Counted from the first letter of the stretch, positions 50,103-59,486 are shown. The stretch: 64,000 nucleotides of DNA from Bradyrhizobium sp. Tv2a-2 (GCF_000472425.1 NZ_AXAI01000008.1:248001-312000); one strand, 5' to 3'. A program made the numbers and translations. The notes: a model not told the origin generated them from the letters alone.

Positions 50103-51137
50103 TCAGCCCGCGGATACGCCCGATTTTGCCCGGCTTATTCCGAGTGTCAAAATGCGATGCAGCAGGTCGGGGTAGTCTAGTCCGTCATGCCGAGCCGCTG
50201 TAGCGAACTCCTGGCTCTTCGCGATTTCTGGATTGGGGTTCGCTTCAATGAAATACAAAGTGCCGTCGGCAGAGAGGCGAAAGTCGATACGCGCGTATCC
50301 ATCGAGCTCCAATGTTCGGTAAATGCGTTTCGCTATTCGCTGAATACGGGCGGATACCTCCGGCGCAAGATCCTGGGCAGGCCCATCTACAATTCCGACG
50401 CGCTCCTGATACTCGGGATCGTGTTTGACTTTCTCGGTGGCTATGAGCCGTGCACCCTGGTCGCCCATGGTGCCGAATTTCAATTCCCAAACCGGCAGCA
50501 CGCGCAGCCGATTGTTGCCGAGCACACCGACATAGAGCTCACGGCCATCTATATACTGCTCGGCAATGGCGGCAGTTCCGATCCGCTCGTGAATGAAGGC
50601 GACGCGCTCTGCGAGCTTCTCGTCCGTATCGACGACGGATGCCTGCGAGATGCCGCGGGATCCATCCTCGTTCAGGCTCTTGACGATCAGTGGCAGCGCA
50701 AGACGCGCTGGCCGCTTGACCTTGCGGCGCATCGGGAACACGGCGAAGGCCGGCACCGCGATCCGGCGGTAGTGCACCAACGTCTTGGACAGGTCCTTGC
50801 CGCGCGCCAAGATCAGGCCACGCGGGTTGCACCCGGTATACGGGATCTGGATCAGCTCGAGATAGCTTGCTACGTGCTGGTCATACACGACCTCATTATG
50901 AAACTGCTCCAGCAGCGTGAATACCACATGCGGCTTGAACCCCTCGATCTCGTCGCGGACCGGCTTGATTTCCTCCTGCACGCCGAGCGGGCGAACGTCA
51001 TGGCCGGATGCGCGCAAGGTGCTTACGACGTCGTATTCTGTTTTCCATTCATTGATTTGCCGCGCGGTGTATCCGTCGGTAGAGTCCGGCGGCATGAAGT
51101 CCGGATGCATCAGCACAAGAACGCGCAGGCGTCTCAT
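50103..51137 (-). CDS. D-Ala-D-Ala-ligase-like ATP-grasp protein
   Basis: 344-aa ATP-grasp enzyme from the ATG at 51137, which forms ATGA with the preceding TGA. N-terminal MRRLRVLVLMHPDFMPPDST is followed by the TLLEQFHNEVVYDQHV and YTGCNPRGLILARGKDLSKT blocks, the ATP-grasp core (LPLIVKSLNEDGSRGI, and AIAEQYIDGRELYVGVLGNN) and a C-terminal YARIDFRLSADGTLYFIEANPNPE (metal/ATP site). It forms peptide-like amide bonds with ATP. Tight coupling to a zinc peptidase suggests a shared peptide metabolite. Substrate unknown. Confidence 0.85.
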   Translation of the reverse strand: MRRLRVLVLMHPDFMPPDSTDGYTARQINEWKTEYDVVSTLRASGHDVRPLGVQEEIKPVRDEIEGFKPHVVFTLLEQFHNEVVYDQHVASYLELIQIPYTGCNPRGLILARGKDLSKTLVHYRRIAVPAFAVFPMRRKVKRPARLALPLIVKSLNEDGSRGISQASVVDTDEKLAERVAFIHERIGTAAIAEQYIDGRELYVGVLGNNRLRVLPVWELKFGTMGDQGARLIATEKVKHDPEYQERVGIVDGPAQDLAPEVSARIQRIAKRIYRTLELDGYARIDFRLSADGTLYFIEANPNPEIAKSQEFATAARHDGLDYPDLLHRILTLGISRAKSGVSAG

Positions 51138-52162
51138 AATGCGATCCATTTGCGCCGCGACGGACCGAACAACGCGTGCATGGTCTTGGCGGTCAGCAGG
51201 ATGGTGAAGTTGATCACAAGCTTCCGGTCGGAGCCGACGGCACGCAAATCGAGCTCGCGGCAGCGGGAGATCATGTCGTCAAGCACAGCATCAAGCGTAA
51301 GTTGGTTCTCGCCCGTCCACCGCGCAACCAGCTGCCTGATTTGAGCGCGGTGCCGCCTGATGAAGACCGAGGCCGGTTGTTGCCTGCGGTGCCGTGGATT
51401 GGCGGAAAAGAGCCGGGAGAGGTCGCGGTCGTAAGTTTTGGGTGGTTTGAAGGTGTAGAAGTCCTGTTTTTTTTGGTAGTGTTCGCCAAGCGTTTGACTC
51501 AGCTCACGCAGGGGATCGACACGCTCCCGCGTCATTATTGGCGGGCGCTTCCCGGCGATCTCTTCCATCAGCTCGTCGACATATTCGAGTTTCTTCAGCG
51601 CTGGCCAACCGGCATAGCGCGTCCGCCAGTTCGAGCGCGGCCGCAGCCACACCGCGAAAGTCTCGGCGAAATCCTCGTCGGGATGGCTCTGCGCGTACCA
51701 GAGGCGAAGATGCTGGACATAACGCCGGCTGGCCGGATTGGGACGGTAGTAGCGCGGGTAGTGTTTCGAGGACGGTCCGAACAGCTGCTGCCAACGCCGG
51801 CGGCGTTGCAGCTGGTAGGCGTGCTGCACGGCATGGCCCGCCTCATGACGGAGAATGGCCATGCACTCGGACCAAGTGCCGCCCTCGACGTCGAGCATCA
51901 TTTTCTTCTCGATTTTCATCAGGCGGGGATGGGCGAGATAGAACGGGATGGCAATGCCGGGCACGTTTGCCGGACTGAACCATTCGCTCGATATCCACGC
52001 GTGTGGCCGGAGCCGGATGCCCCGCCCTTCGAGCTCTTCATAGAGAGCGCTGAGACAATCCTCGAGCCAAGTGTCTTCGACCGCAACCCTCAAACTGCTG
52101 AGGCGTTGCTTGAGCAATTGCTCGTCCGACAGCTTTTCCCAGGCATATTTCTGGCGCGGCAT
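51134..52162 (-). CDS. Putative zinc metallopeptidase
   Basis: 342-aa protein from the ATG at 52162 (MPRQKYAWEKLSDEQLLKQR). Zinc motif HEAGH (about 106-110, in AILRHEAGHAVQHAY) and a third-ligand region PDEDFAETFAVWL about 55 residues later. N-terminal RLRPHAWISSEWFSPANVPG and the charged C-terminal half are not assigned. An upstream in-frame start at 52180 is possible, and an adjacent frame looks coding (see findings). It overlaps the ATP-grasp gene by 4 nt. Confidence 0.7.
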   Translation of the reverse strand: MPRQKYAWEKLSDEQLLKQRLSSLRVAVEDTWLEDCLSALYEELEGRGIRLRPHAWISSEWFSPANVPGIAIPFYLAHPRLMKIEKKMMLDVEGGTWSECMAILRHEAGHAVQHAYQLQRRRRWQQLFGPSSKHYPRYYRPNPASRRYVQHLRLWYAQSHPDEDFAETFAVWLRPRSNWRTRYAGWPALKKLEYVDELMEEIAGKRPPIMTRERVDPLRELSQTLGEHYQKKQDFYTFKPPKTYDRDLSRLFSANPRHRRQQPASVFIRRHRAQIRQLVARWTGENQLTLDAVLDDMISRCRELDLRAVGSDRKLVINFTILLTAKTMHALFGPSRRKWIAL

Positions 52163-52476
52163 AGGGCTTCTGGAAGTCATAATAACTCGGCAGATAGATC
52201 GTGTCATAGGACGCTGCCGGTAACAACCGCCGAGGCTTCTCGGCCTGCCCCTGTTCGGCGGCCGGCGTCGGATTGGGGTGAAGATGCGTCTCGGCGGGGA
52301 GGGTGGCTTCTGGCGGCGCAAAACGGACATTTGACCTCACCAACGTGTCGCGGAAGGGCCAGAAGCAGCCATGGGAGGCGCAGATTGCTATCCGATCGTG
52401 GGTCTCACTTCACAAGGAACGAGTCCGCTCAACTGGTGGACAAAGGGATAGACAAGCTGCAACGGTGAAACACTTG
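52163..52476. other. Intergenic or decayed 5' extension
   Basis: About 310 nt between the metallopeptidase and the ABC ATPase gene. In the frame offset by one, a minus-strand stretch from 52343 reads ...ASYDTIYLPSYYDFQKPY... up to the metallopeptidase start, which may be a frameshifted N-terminal part. Confidence 0.35.
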
Positions 52477-54021
52477 TCAATGCACTGCCGCATACAGGAT
52501 TTTGTCCTGGGTTGCTTCCGCCGCATCGAACTCGGCGACGATGCGGCCGGTGCGCGCGACCAGGATGCGATCAGAGACCGCAAGGATCTCCGGCAGATAG
52601 GATGAGATCACCACCACCGCCTTGCCCTCGTCGGCGAGCCGTCTGATCTCGGCATGGATATGCGGGATGGTTCCGACATCGACGCCGCGGGTCGGCTCGT
52701 CAAAGATGATGATCGTAGGCTCCTGGACCAGCGATTTGGCCAGCACGACCTTCTGCTGGTTGCCGCCGGACAACTCGACGATGCGCGCCTTCCGCTGCAG
52801 GGCATTGATCTTGAGACGCTCGACCCAGTAATTCGCAAGTTTTGAGCGTCGCGCCCGCGAGAGCAGGAAGCTGAAACCGGCGCGCGTCGCGAGGCTGCCG
52901 ATATAGACATTGTCGTCGACAATCATGGTCTCGAAGAAGCCGTTGGCCTTGCGGTCCTCGGTGATGTAAGCGATGCCGTCGTCGATCGCTTGGCGCGGCA
53001 CGCGGTAGCGGATCGGCTTTCCGCGCAGCCGGATGGTGCCGCCATTGACGAGGTTGCGCTTGAGTGCGCCGAAGATGATCTTGGCGATCTCGGTTCGCCC
53101 CGAGCCGATCAGCCCAGCGACGCCGACAACTTCGCCGGCATAGACCGAGAACGACATGTTCTTCACCACCATCCCCATGGTGACGTTCTCGACCGTCAGC
53201 ACCTTCTCACGGCGCTCATGCGTCTTGCTGGCGCTGCGGCCATAAACGGCTTGCGCGACCTGGCGCCCGACCATGTTCTGCACCAGGGCATCCCGCGTCA
53301 GCGTCTTCGCCGGCGCGGTGATGACGAGCCGACCGTCGCGCAGCACGGTGATGCGGTCGGCGATCTGCAGCGATTCCTCCAGCGCGTGGCTGATGTAGAT
53401 GATGGCGACGCCGCGGGCGCGCAGATCGCGCACGAGGTGGAAGAAGTGGACGATCTCCTCGGGTGTCAGGCTCGCGGTCGGCTCGTCGAAGATGATGATG
53501 CGGGCCTTGTTGTAGATCGCGCGCGCGATCTCGACCATCTGCTTCTTGGCGGTGCCGAGCAGCGCAACTGGCGTTGCCGGGTCGACATGAAAGTTGAGCG
53601 ATTGCAGGAGCTGCTGCGCCTGGATGTTGAGGGTGCGGAAGCGCGTCAGCAGCTTCTCATTGCCGAGTTCGATGTTCTGAGCCGCCGTCATGGTCGGCAC
53701 GAGGCTCGTCTCCTGGTAGACCATGCAGATCCCGGCCGAAAGCGCATCGCGCGGCTGCTCGAAATCAACGCGCTTGCCGTCGACGAACATCTCACCCGAG
53801 GTCAGGCGGATCGCGCCGGCGATCGCCTTGCAGAGCGTCGACTTGCCGGCGCCGTTTTCGCCGACCAGCGCATGGACCTCGCCCGGATAGAGGTCGAAGC
53901 TGACGCCCTCGATGGCATGGACGCCGCCATAGACCTTGGCGCCGTTGACGACCTTGAGGACAGGCTCGCGGGCTTGCCCGGTACCGGCCGCCGGTTCCGA
54001 CAGGATTGCGGTATCGTTCAT
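52477..54021 (-). CDS. Sugar-type ABC transporter ATPase (two nucleotide-binding domains)
   Basis: 514-aa ATPase from the ATG at 54021, with ATGA overlap with the propeller gene. Domain 1 has Walker A GENGAGKST, Q-loop VYQETSLV, a degenerate signature (LLGTAKKQMVEIARA) and Walker B IIIFDEPTASLT. Domain 2 has degenerate Walker A GLIGSGRTEIAK, signature VELSGGNQQKVV and Walker B IIIFDEPTRGVD. This pattern is that of RbsA/MglA-type importers. It powers the two permeases encoded upstream in the same operon. Confidence 0.95.
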   Translation of the reverse strand: MNDTAILSEPAAGTGQAREPVLKVVNGAKVYGGVHAIEGVSFDLYPGEVHALVGENGAGKSTLCKAIAGAIRLTSGEMFVDGKRVDFEQPRDALSAGICMVYQETSLVPTMTAAQNIELGNEKLLTRFRTLNIQAQQLLQSLNFHVDPATPVALLGTAKKQMVEIARAIYNKARIIIFDEPTASLTPEEIVHFFHLVRDLRARGVAIIYISHALEESLQIADRITVLRDGRLVITAPAKTLTRDALVQNMVGRQVAQAVYGRSASKTHERREKVLTVENVTMGMVVKNMSFSVYAGEVVGVAGLIGSGRTEIAKIIFGALKRNLVNGGTIRLRGKPIRYRVPRQAIDDGIAYITEDRKANGFFETMIVDDNVYIGSLATRAGFSFLLSRARRSKLANYWVERLKINALQRKARIVELSGGNQQKVVLAKSLVQEPTIIIFDEPTRGVDVGTIPHIHAEIRRLADEGKAVVVISSYLPEILAVSDRILVARTGRIVAEFDAAEATQDKILYAAVH

Positions 54022-55133
54022 CGCAGCTCTCCCGGCTCGAGCAGCAGGCATCCCGCGCCGCGGGAGGCGATCACGGTGCCTTGCGACGTTGCGCAGGCGG
54101 AGGTGATGCCATGGAAGCGGCCGCCGGCGCGGCTGTGGATGGAGGAGGTCGGCTCGCCATTGCCATCGAGATGCACCAGCAGGCCGTAGGAGCGTGGCGG
54201 CGCCCAGGGTTTCTGGATTCCGAGCGCCTTCACGCCGCCGATCTGCATCGGCTCGAGACAGTCGGCACCGCCAGAATAGGCCGGCGCTACCCAATGGTCC
54301 GGCGGCATGCTGGCGATCATCTCGTTGCGGAAATCGTCTTCCTTCAGGACGAACTCGATCAGATGGGTGCGTCGGGCGAACAAGGCGAGGTAGAACCCGC
54401 CGCGTCCGTCGCCCTGCAGCCGCGCAGGATAGCCGGGTAGGTTGCGCAACACGGTTTGCGGCGCTGCGCTGCCGTTCCGCGGCAACGGCATGCGGCTTAC
54501 GCGATGCGCCCAGCTTTCGGTGAACCAGAGCTGCCCGCTCTCGATTGCGAGCCCATAGGGATAATGCAGATCGCCCAGCAGGGTTGTGGCGCTGTCCAGC
54601 GCCGCGCCACAGACGATCAGGCGGCCATTGTGCCGCTTCTCCATCAGGTCGTGGCGCCACTCGGCAGGCGTGCGCGCGAAGCTGCCTTCCACGGCAAAGA
54701 TGCGGCCGTCGGGCGCTGCCGCAACTGATAACAGGCCGGCCAGCGGGCGGCCGTCACAGTTGCGAAGCCAGTGCGGGTCAGGCTTTGCGGGATCAACCGC
54801 GGCCAATCCGTGGCCTGCCACGCAGACCAGTAGCCGCCCGTCGGGATGGAGGGCCAGCCCGCCGGCCTCGCCGGCGAATTCGAACACCAGCGCACGGTTC
54901 ACAAAACCCGGGCCCGACAGTTTGATCACGCGCCTGCCCGCGGAGACGAACAGCGCACCGTCAGGCGCGGCCACGACATCGTCGAGGCCGGGCAGGGGAT
55001 CGCCGATCGCCGTGCAGGCCTCCAGGCGGTCGTTCGGGCTCAGCGCGCCGTCGAGGGGCGGGATCGCATTCTGCTCGCCATCACGATTGATGACGCTTCT
55101 GATGTCCCGCATCAAATGATCAAGGAATCCCAC
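54018..55133 (-). CDS. SMP-30/strictosidine-synthase-like beta-propeller protein
   Basis: 371-aa soluble protein with repeated propeller blades (PLPGLDDVVAAPDGALFVSA; GGLALHPDGRLLVCVAGHGL; LHYPYGLAIESGQLWFTESW). Such proteins are Ca2+- or Zn2+-dependent lactonases or hydrolases. No signal peptide. Its start lies 7 nt from the stop of the permease-propeller fusion and its end overlaps the ATPase, so it is a fixed part of the importer operon. Probably acts on the imported sugar or lactone. Confidence 0.82.
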   Translation of the reverse strand: MGFLDHLMRDIRSVINRDGEQNAIPPLDGALSPNDRLEACTAIGDPLPGLDDVVAAPDGALFVSAGRRVIKLSGPGFVNRALVFEFAGEAGGLALHPDGRLLVCVAGHGLAAVDPAKPDPHWLRNCDGRPLAGLLSVAAAPDGRIFAVEGSFARTPAEWRHDLMEKRHNGRLIVCGAALDSATTLLGDLHYPYGLAIESGQLWFTESWAHRVSRMPLPRNGSAAPQTVLRNLPGYPARLQGDGRGGFYLALFARRTHLIEFVLKEDDFRNEMIASMPPDHWVAPAYSGGADCLEPMQIGGVKALGIQKPWAPPRSYGLLVHLDGNGEPTSSIHSRAGGRFHGITSACATSQGTVIASRGAGCLLLEPGELR

Positions 55134-55139
55134 GGCCGC

Positions 55140-57278
55140 TCACCTGTTCAATCTGCTCTTCGCGCCCCAATAGGCCTCATACCCGCTCCAGCCCTCGTCG
55201 ACGCCGTCTAGCTTGATGCGCCCGATGCGGTTGTTCTCGAGGCCGCCGAGATAGAGATAGCCCTTGTGCTCGCGCATCGAGGTCAGCGTCGAGTGTGAGA
55301 TGCCGGTCGGGTCCCACCAGGATTCCAGTGCTTCGCCCTGCTCGTTGAACTTGAGCACGCAGCCGTGATTGAGCGCCGGCGCCAGCCATTCGTCGGTCGG
55401 CACCTGTTTGACCATGCGCAGGCGGAAGCCCGGCTTGCGTGCGGCGAGGTCGAAAGTGGGCGTGCGGATACCGACCAGCGCCAGCCAGTAATTGCCGTCG
55501 GAGGCGCGGTTGATGTTGTCAGGGTTGCCCGGCAGCTCGTCGATCAGGACCTCAGTGCGTCCCTCGTTCGGGCCTTCGAGCCAGTACCTGAATATCTTGC
55601 AGAGCGAGGTCGAGGCGACCAGCAGCGACTTGCCGTCATGCGAGACACAGACGCCGTTCGGGAAATAAAAATGATTGATGATGGTACGCGTGGTCTTGGT
55701 GGCGGGATCGTAGCAGACCATGCGCCCATTTGGGCGCGCCTCGAGAATGTCGAGCGTGTTGGTCGTCATCTCGTAGCGCGTGGTGCAGTCGGAAAAATAG
55801 ATCTTGCCGTCGGGGCCGATGTCGAGATCGTCAGCCATGCGCAGGCGGGAATCGTCGTTCAGCTTGTACCAGGTGCGATTGGTCTCGTCGGTGACCTTGA
55901 ACACCTCGCCGTTGGGCTTGACGCCATAGACGCCCATGCCGGCGACGGCGACGATCAGATTCTCGTCCCTGTCGAACTGCATGCCGAGTGGCCGGCCGCC
56001 GATATGGGCAAATACCTCGCGCGTCTCAAGATTGGGACCGGAGAAGCGGATGATGTTGCCGTCGCGCGTCGAGCCATAGAGGCGGTCCTGCCGGTCGAGG
56101 ATGACGTCTTCCGGACCCTCGACCTGGTCGAGTCCGATGGCCTGCGCTTTGATCAGCCTGTCGTTCTGCGCATAAGCCGAGCCCGAGCCCGGCTGCACCG
56201 AAGGCGCGGGCGCAAACGCCACGAAGGCCGGATTGACATAAATCTTCTGGATCGCCTTGCCGCGGTTCTTCGCCCATTTGACGTCGATGCCAACGGCCGC
56301 GAGCAGGATGATGCCGATCACGGCCGAGGTGACGTAGCCCGGGATGCCCATCCGCACCAGGCCGTTGATCAGCAGGAAGATGATCAACGCGCCGATCATG
56401 GCGCGCCAAACCGTGCCTTTGCCGCCCGCAAGCGACACGCCGCCGAGCACGACCGCGGTCAGTGCCTGAAACTCCCAGCCTACGCCGGTCGTTGAGTCCG
56501 TTGAGGATTGCCGCGCGGCATAGAAGATGCCGCTTGCCGCGCACAGCATGCCTGACAGCATATAGGTGAAGAACAGGATCAGCCGGACGCGGATGCCCGC
56601 GTGCCGTGCGGCCTTCCTGCTCGCGCCGATTGCGGTGAGGTGCCAGCCGTAGCGCGAACGCGACAGGAAGATGTGGCAAACCAAAAGCACCACGAACAGT
56701 GTTGCGGCATTGATGGGAATGCCGAGCACGCTGCCGACGCCGAGAAAATCCCAGGCGTCGCTGTCGACCGAGTTGGTCGCAAATACCTGGGCGTAGCTTG
56801 TGTTAAGCAGGTTGACGGAGGCGCGCAGGATAATCAGCGTGACCAGCGTGGTCAGGAACGGCCGCGTCTTCAAGAAGCCGATCAAAAAGCCGTTGATGCT
56901 GCCAAGTGCCGCGCCGACCGCCAGTGTTGCCGGGATCGCTAGTCCGACCGGCAGCTCCGCGACATAAAGAAAATAGAGCGCGGAGAAATTACAGAAGGCG
57001 AAGATCGCGCCAACGCTCAGATCGATGCCGCCGGAGATCAGGCAGAATCCCATGGCGAGCGCCACGAAACCGAACTCGGCAAACAGCCGCAACAGCGACA
57101 GTGTGTTCTGCACGGTCGCATAGTCGGGAACTGTCAGCGCAAAATACAGCCACAGGCAGATCATCACCGTGAAGGGGATGACCGGCTCGAACCACTGTTT
57201 GAGGAGGAGTTCCGACAAGAGCAGGCGCGGCGAAAAGCGCCTGACAGATGCAGAAAACGAATCCACCGCCATCGACAT
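55140..57278 (-). CDS. ABC permease fused to SMP-30-like beta-propeller
   Basis: 712-aa fusion. Residues 1-335 are a BPD_transp_2 (RbsC-like) permease: MGFCLISGGIDLSVGAIFAF, LKTRPFLTTLVTLIILRASV, GVGWEFQALTAVVLGGVSLA GG and about nine helices. A linker (336-385, Pro/Ser-rich) leads to a propeller (386-712) with blades such as QVEGPEDVILDRQDRLYGST, LRMADDLDIGPDGKIYFSDC and HFYFPNGVCVSHDGKSLLVA. RbsC-type termini are cytoplasmic, so the propeller should face the cytosol. No frameshift is visible, so the fusion looks real. A stem-loop precedes it. Confidence 0.9.
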   Translation of the reverse strand: MSMAVDSFSASVRRFSPRLLLSELLLKQWFEPVIPFTVMICLWLYFALTVPDYATVQNTLSLLRLFAEFGFVALAMGFCLISGGIDLSVGAIFAFCNFSALYFLYVAELPVGLAIPATLAVGAALGSINGFLIGFLKTRPFLTTLVTLIILRASVNLLNTSYAQVFATNSVDSDAWDFLGVGSVLGIPINAATLFVVLLVCHIFLSRSRYGWHLTAIGASRKAARHAGIRVRLILFFTYMLSGMLCAASGIFYAARQSSTDSTTGVGWEFQALTAVVLGGVSLAGGKGTVWRAMIGALIIFLLINGLVRMGIPGYVTSAVIGIILLAAVGIDVKWAKNRGKAIQKIYVNPAFVAFAPAPSVQPGSGSAYAQNDRLIKAQAIGLDQVEGPEDVILDRQDRLYGSTRDGNIIRFSGPNLETREVFAHIGGRPLGMQFDRDENLIVAVAGMGVYGVKPNGEVFKVTDETNRTWYKLNDDSRLRMADDLDIGPDGKIYFSDCTTRYEMTTNTLDILEARPNGRMVCYDPATKTTRTIINHFYFPNGVCVSHDGKSLLVASTSLCKIFRYWLEGPNEGRTEVLIDELPGNPDNINRASDGNYWLALVGIRTPTFDLAARKPGFRLRMVKQVPTDEWLAPALNHGCVLKFNEQGEALESWWDPTGISHSTLTSMREHKGYLYLGGLENNRIGRIKLDGVDEGWSGYEAYWGAKSRLNR

Positions 57279-57303
57279 CGATGATCACCTGCTAGAGCGA
57301 AAG

Positions 57304-57334
57304 AAGCCAGCCCGCAGGGCGCGCGGGCTGGCTT
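57304..57334 (-). terminator. Intra-operon stem-loop
   Basis: AAGCCAGCCCGC (57304-57315) pairs over 12 bp with GCGGGCTGGCTT (57323-57334), loop 7 nt, followed on the minus strand by CTTTCG. It lies between the binding-protein gene and the fused permease and could make the binding protein more abundant by partial termination or 3'-end protection. Confidence 0.75.
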
Positions 57335-57348
57335 GTCGTGTCGAGCCG

Positions 57349-58371
57349 CTATTTCTTGGGCAGCGCAAAACAGTTCGCGCCGCTGGCGTTGCTTTTATCG
57401 AGCCAGATCGGACGGGTATAGAACTCGAGGTGTTTGGTGCCTGGCTTATCGCCGGATTCCAAAAGCGTCTCGGCGGCGAACATCAGGTCGTGGCCTTGTT
57501 CGGTCGCCTTGTAGCTCAGGAACTTGTAGAAATTGCCCTGATTGACCTGGTCGCAGTCGAGCTGGGAGCCTTCGCCCGACGCATAGACCTTGACCTGGTC
57601 GATCTTGCCCGCGTTGCGGATCGCTTGCGCCGCGCCTGATTCCATGATGCCCCAGAAGCCGACGCTGGCGCAAAGGTCCGGATGCTGTTGAATCACGGTC
57701 GCGGTGGTGTTGAGCGCAGTGTTGGCGTCCCAGTTCGCGGCCTGGTTGGAAACGACCTTGATGGCCGGATCCTTGTTGAAGACTTCCATGATGCCTGCGA
57801 CCTGGTCAACGCTGGCGGCAGCGGTCAGTTCGCCCTGAATGATCTGGACCTTGCCCGATTTGCCCGAGCCGGTGCCGCACTCCTTGACGACGTCCTGTGC
57901 CAACAGCCGCCCGACTTCGTTCCAATCGGCGCCGACGAAGGCGCCTGACTTGTAGTTGGAGGACATGTTGATCTGGATGACATGGGTGCCCTGGCTTTCG
58001 GCGCGCTTCAGATCTTTCATCAGTAGCGTAACGCTGGGGTTCTGCACGATCAGCACGTCCGGCTTCTGGTCGACCAGCGCGGTCAGCGCCTGCTGCATGG
58101 CCGAGGGGTTATTGTTGGGATCGCGCACCACATATTTCATTCCGCGCCATTCGGCTTCCTCCTGCACGACGCGGCCCCATTCGTCGGATAGCGGCACGCC
58201 GAGCGCGATCGGCAGGTATGCGATGGTCTTGCCCTTGAGCGCCTTGTCGTAGTCGGTGCGCAGTTCGCGCGCGGTCTTGGTGCCGCCTTCCTCCTGTGCC
58301 TTCGTCACCAGCGGCAATGCCGCCAACGTCAGGCCGGCGACGACCGCCAACCATTTCCACCTGATTGTCAT
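57349..58371 (-). CDS. Periplasmic sugar-binding protein of ABC importer
   Basis: 340-aa RbsB/XylF-type binding protein. Signal peptide MTIRWKWLAVVAGLTLAALP with cleavage near TKA-QEE. The mature protein has the periplasmic-binding-protein-1 fold (GKTIAYLPIALGVPLSDEWG; LVDQKPDVLIVQNPSVTLLM; a ribose-family QIIQGELTAAASVDQVAGIM). It ends CFALPKK. It lies between two permease genes. Ligand unknown. Confidence 0.92.
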   Translation of the reverse strand: MTIRWKWLAVVAGLTLAALPLVTKAQEEGGTKTARELRTDYDKALKGKTIAYLPIALGVPLSDEWGRVVQEEAEWRGMKYVVRDPNNNPSAMQQALTALVDQKPDVLIVQNPSVTLLMKDLKRAESQGTHVIQINMSSNYKSGAFVGADWNEVGRLLAQDVVKECGTGSGKSGKVQIIQGELTAAASVDQVAGIMEVFNKDPAIKVVSNQAANWDANTALNTTATVIQQHPDLCASVGFWGIMESGAAQAIRNAGKIDQVKVYASGEGSQLDCDQVNQGNFYKFLSYKATEQGHDLMFAAETLLESGDKPGTKHLEFYTRPIWLDKSNASGANCFALPKK

Positions 58372-58472
58372 GAACTCCTCCCTGTGCTTTTGATTTGAAG
58401 CGTTTCGATTGCTCCGGTCGGCCGGGCTTTTCTTGATTTTCGGTCTGCCCTAAGTCTCCCCTTGGTCTGCTC

Positions 58473-59486
58473 TCAGTCTCCTTGACGGGCGGTCTCCTCG
58501 TCGCGCGGATGCAGAAAGTTATCGAGCACGATCGCAGCGAGCAGCACGATTCCCTTGATGATATTCTGCACCTCGCTGTTGACGTCCATGATGGTAAATG
58601 CGTTCAGCAGCGTCCCGATCAGGACACAGCCCACCACCACGCTGAAGACGCCGCCGCGGCCGCCGACGAGGCTGATGCCTCCGATCACGACCACCAGGAC
58701 GACATCGAAGATCATCGTTCCTTGCGTGATCGCCATCTGCATGCTGCCCGTCGTGCCAATCCAGACCAGCCCGGCGATCCAGGCAAGGAGCGCCACGATC
58801 ACATGCTCGAGCACCATCAGGGGTCGCAACGCGATGCCGGACAGACGCGCAGCCTCCGGATTGTCGCCTTGCGCATAGATGAAGCGGCCGATCGAGGTCC
58901 GCGAGAGGAACAGATGGATGATCAACGCTGCGACTGCGAACACGAAGATCGGCACCGGCACACCGAACAGCCGGCCGGCGCCGAGAAACATCAGCGCCGG
59001 GGCATCCTTCGGCGCGTAAACCACCCAGGCGGGTGCGAACCAGAAGGCGAGGCCGTAGATGACGAAGCCTGCCGCCAGCGTCACAAACAAGGCAGGCGCT
59101 TCGACAAAGGCGACCATCACGCCGTTCACGACGCCGATCGTTACGGCAAGGCCGAGTGCGATCATGCAGGCCCAACCGATCGGCATGCCGTGCTGCATCT
59201 CAATCAGCGCAATCGACCAGCTCCCGGCCATGATCGCAACCTCGCTCAAATCGATGCCGCGGCTGATCACGATCAGCCCCATGCCAAGTCCGAGGATTCC
59301 GAGGATCGAGATGCTGCGCAGCAGATTGAGCAGGTTCGAGAGCGTGGCAAAACCGTTCAAGGTCAGCCCGAAGACGATCACGAGCGCGATCGTGATCAAG
59401 AGCACGATCTGTTCCTGCGTCGGCTTTGTCAGTGAAAATCGAAAGCGGGGAGTACTTGCGGGTGCCAACGGAGACTCAACGGCCAC
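58473..59486 (-). CDS. Sugar-type ABC transporter permease (BPD_transp_2)
   Basis: 337-aa RbsC-like permease. It has an N-terminal cytoplasmic stretch, then helices with LGLGMGLIVISRGIDLSEVA, an FVEAPALFVTLAAGFVIYG segment, the coupling region and MIFDVVLVVVIGGISLVGGR near the end. It starts with MAVESPLAPASTPRFRFSLT and ends in a short charged tail. First gene of the five-gene importer operon (permease, binding protein, permease-propeller, propeller, ATPase). Confidence 0.93.
   Translation of the reverse strand: MAVESPLAPASTPRFRFSLTKPTQEQIVLLITIALVIVFGLTLNGFATLSNLLNLLRSISILGILGLGMGLIVISRGIDLSEVAIMAGSWSIALIEMQHGMPIGWACMIALGLAVTIGVVNGVMVAFVEAPALFVTLAAGFVIYGLAFWFAPAWVVYAPKDAPALMFLGAGRLFGVPVPIFVFAVAALIIHLFLSRTSIGRFIYAQGDNPEAARLSGIALRPLMVLEHVIVALLAWIAGLVWIGTTGSMQMAITQGTMIFDVVLVVVIGGISLVGGRGGVFSVVVGCVLIGTLLNAFTIMDVNSEVQNIIKGIVLLAAIVLDNFLHPRDEETARQGD

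Noticed and set aside
52990..54189. 399-codon plus-strand frame opposite the ABC ATPase
   Set aside because: Antisense of Walker and signature regions; Asp/Arg/Leu-rich shadow.
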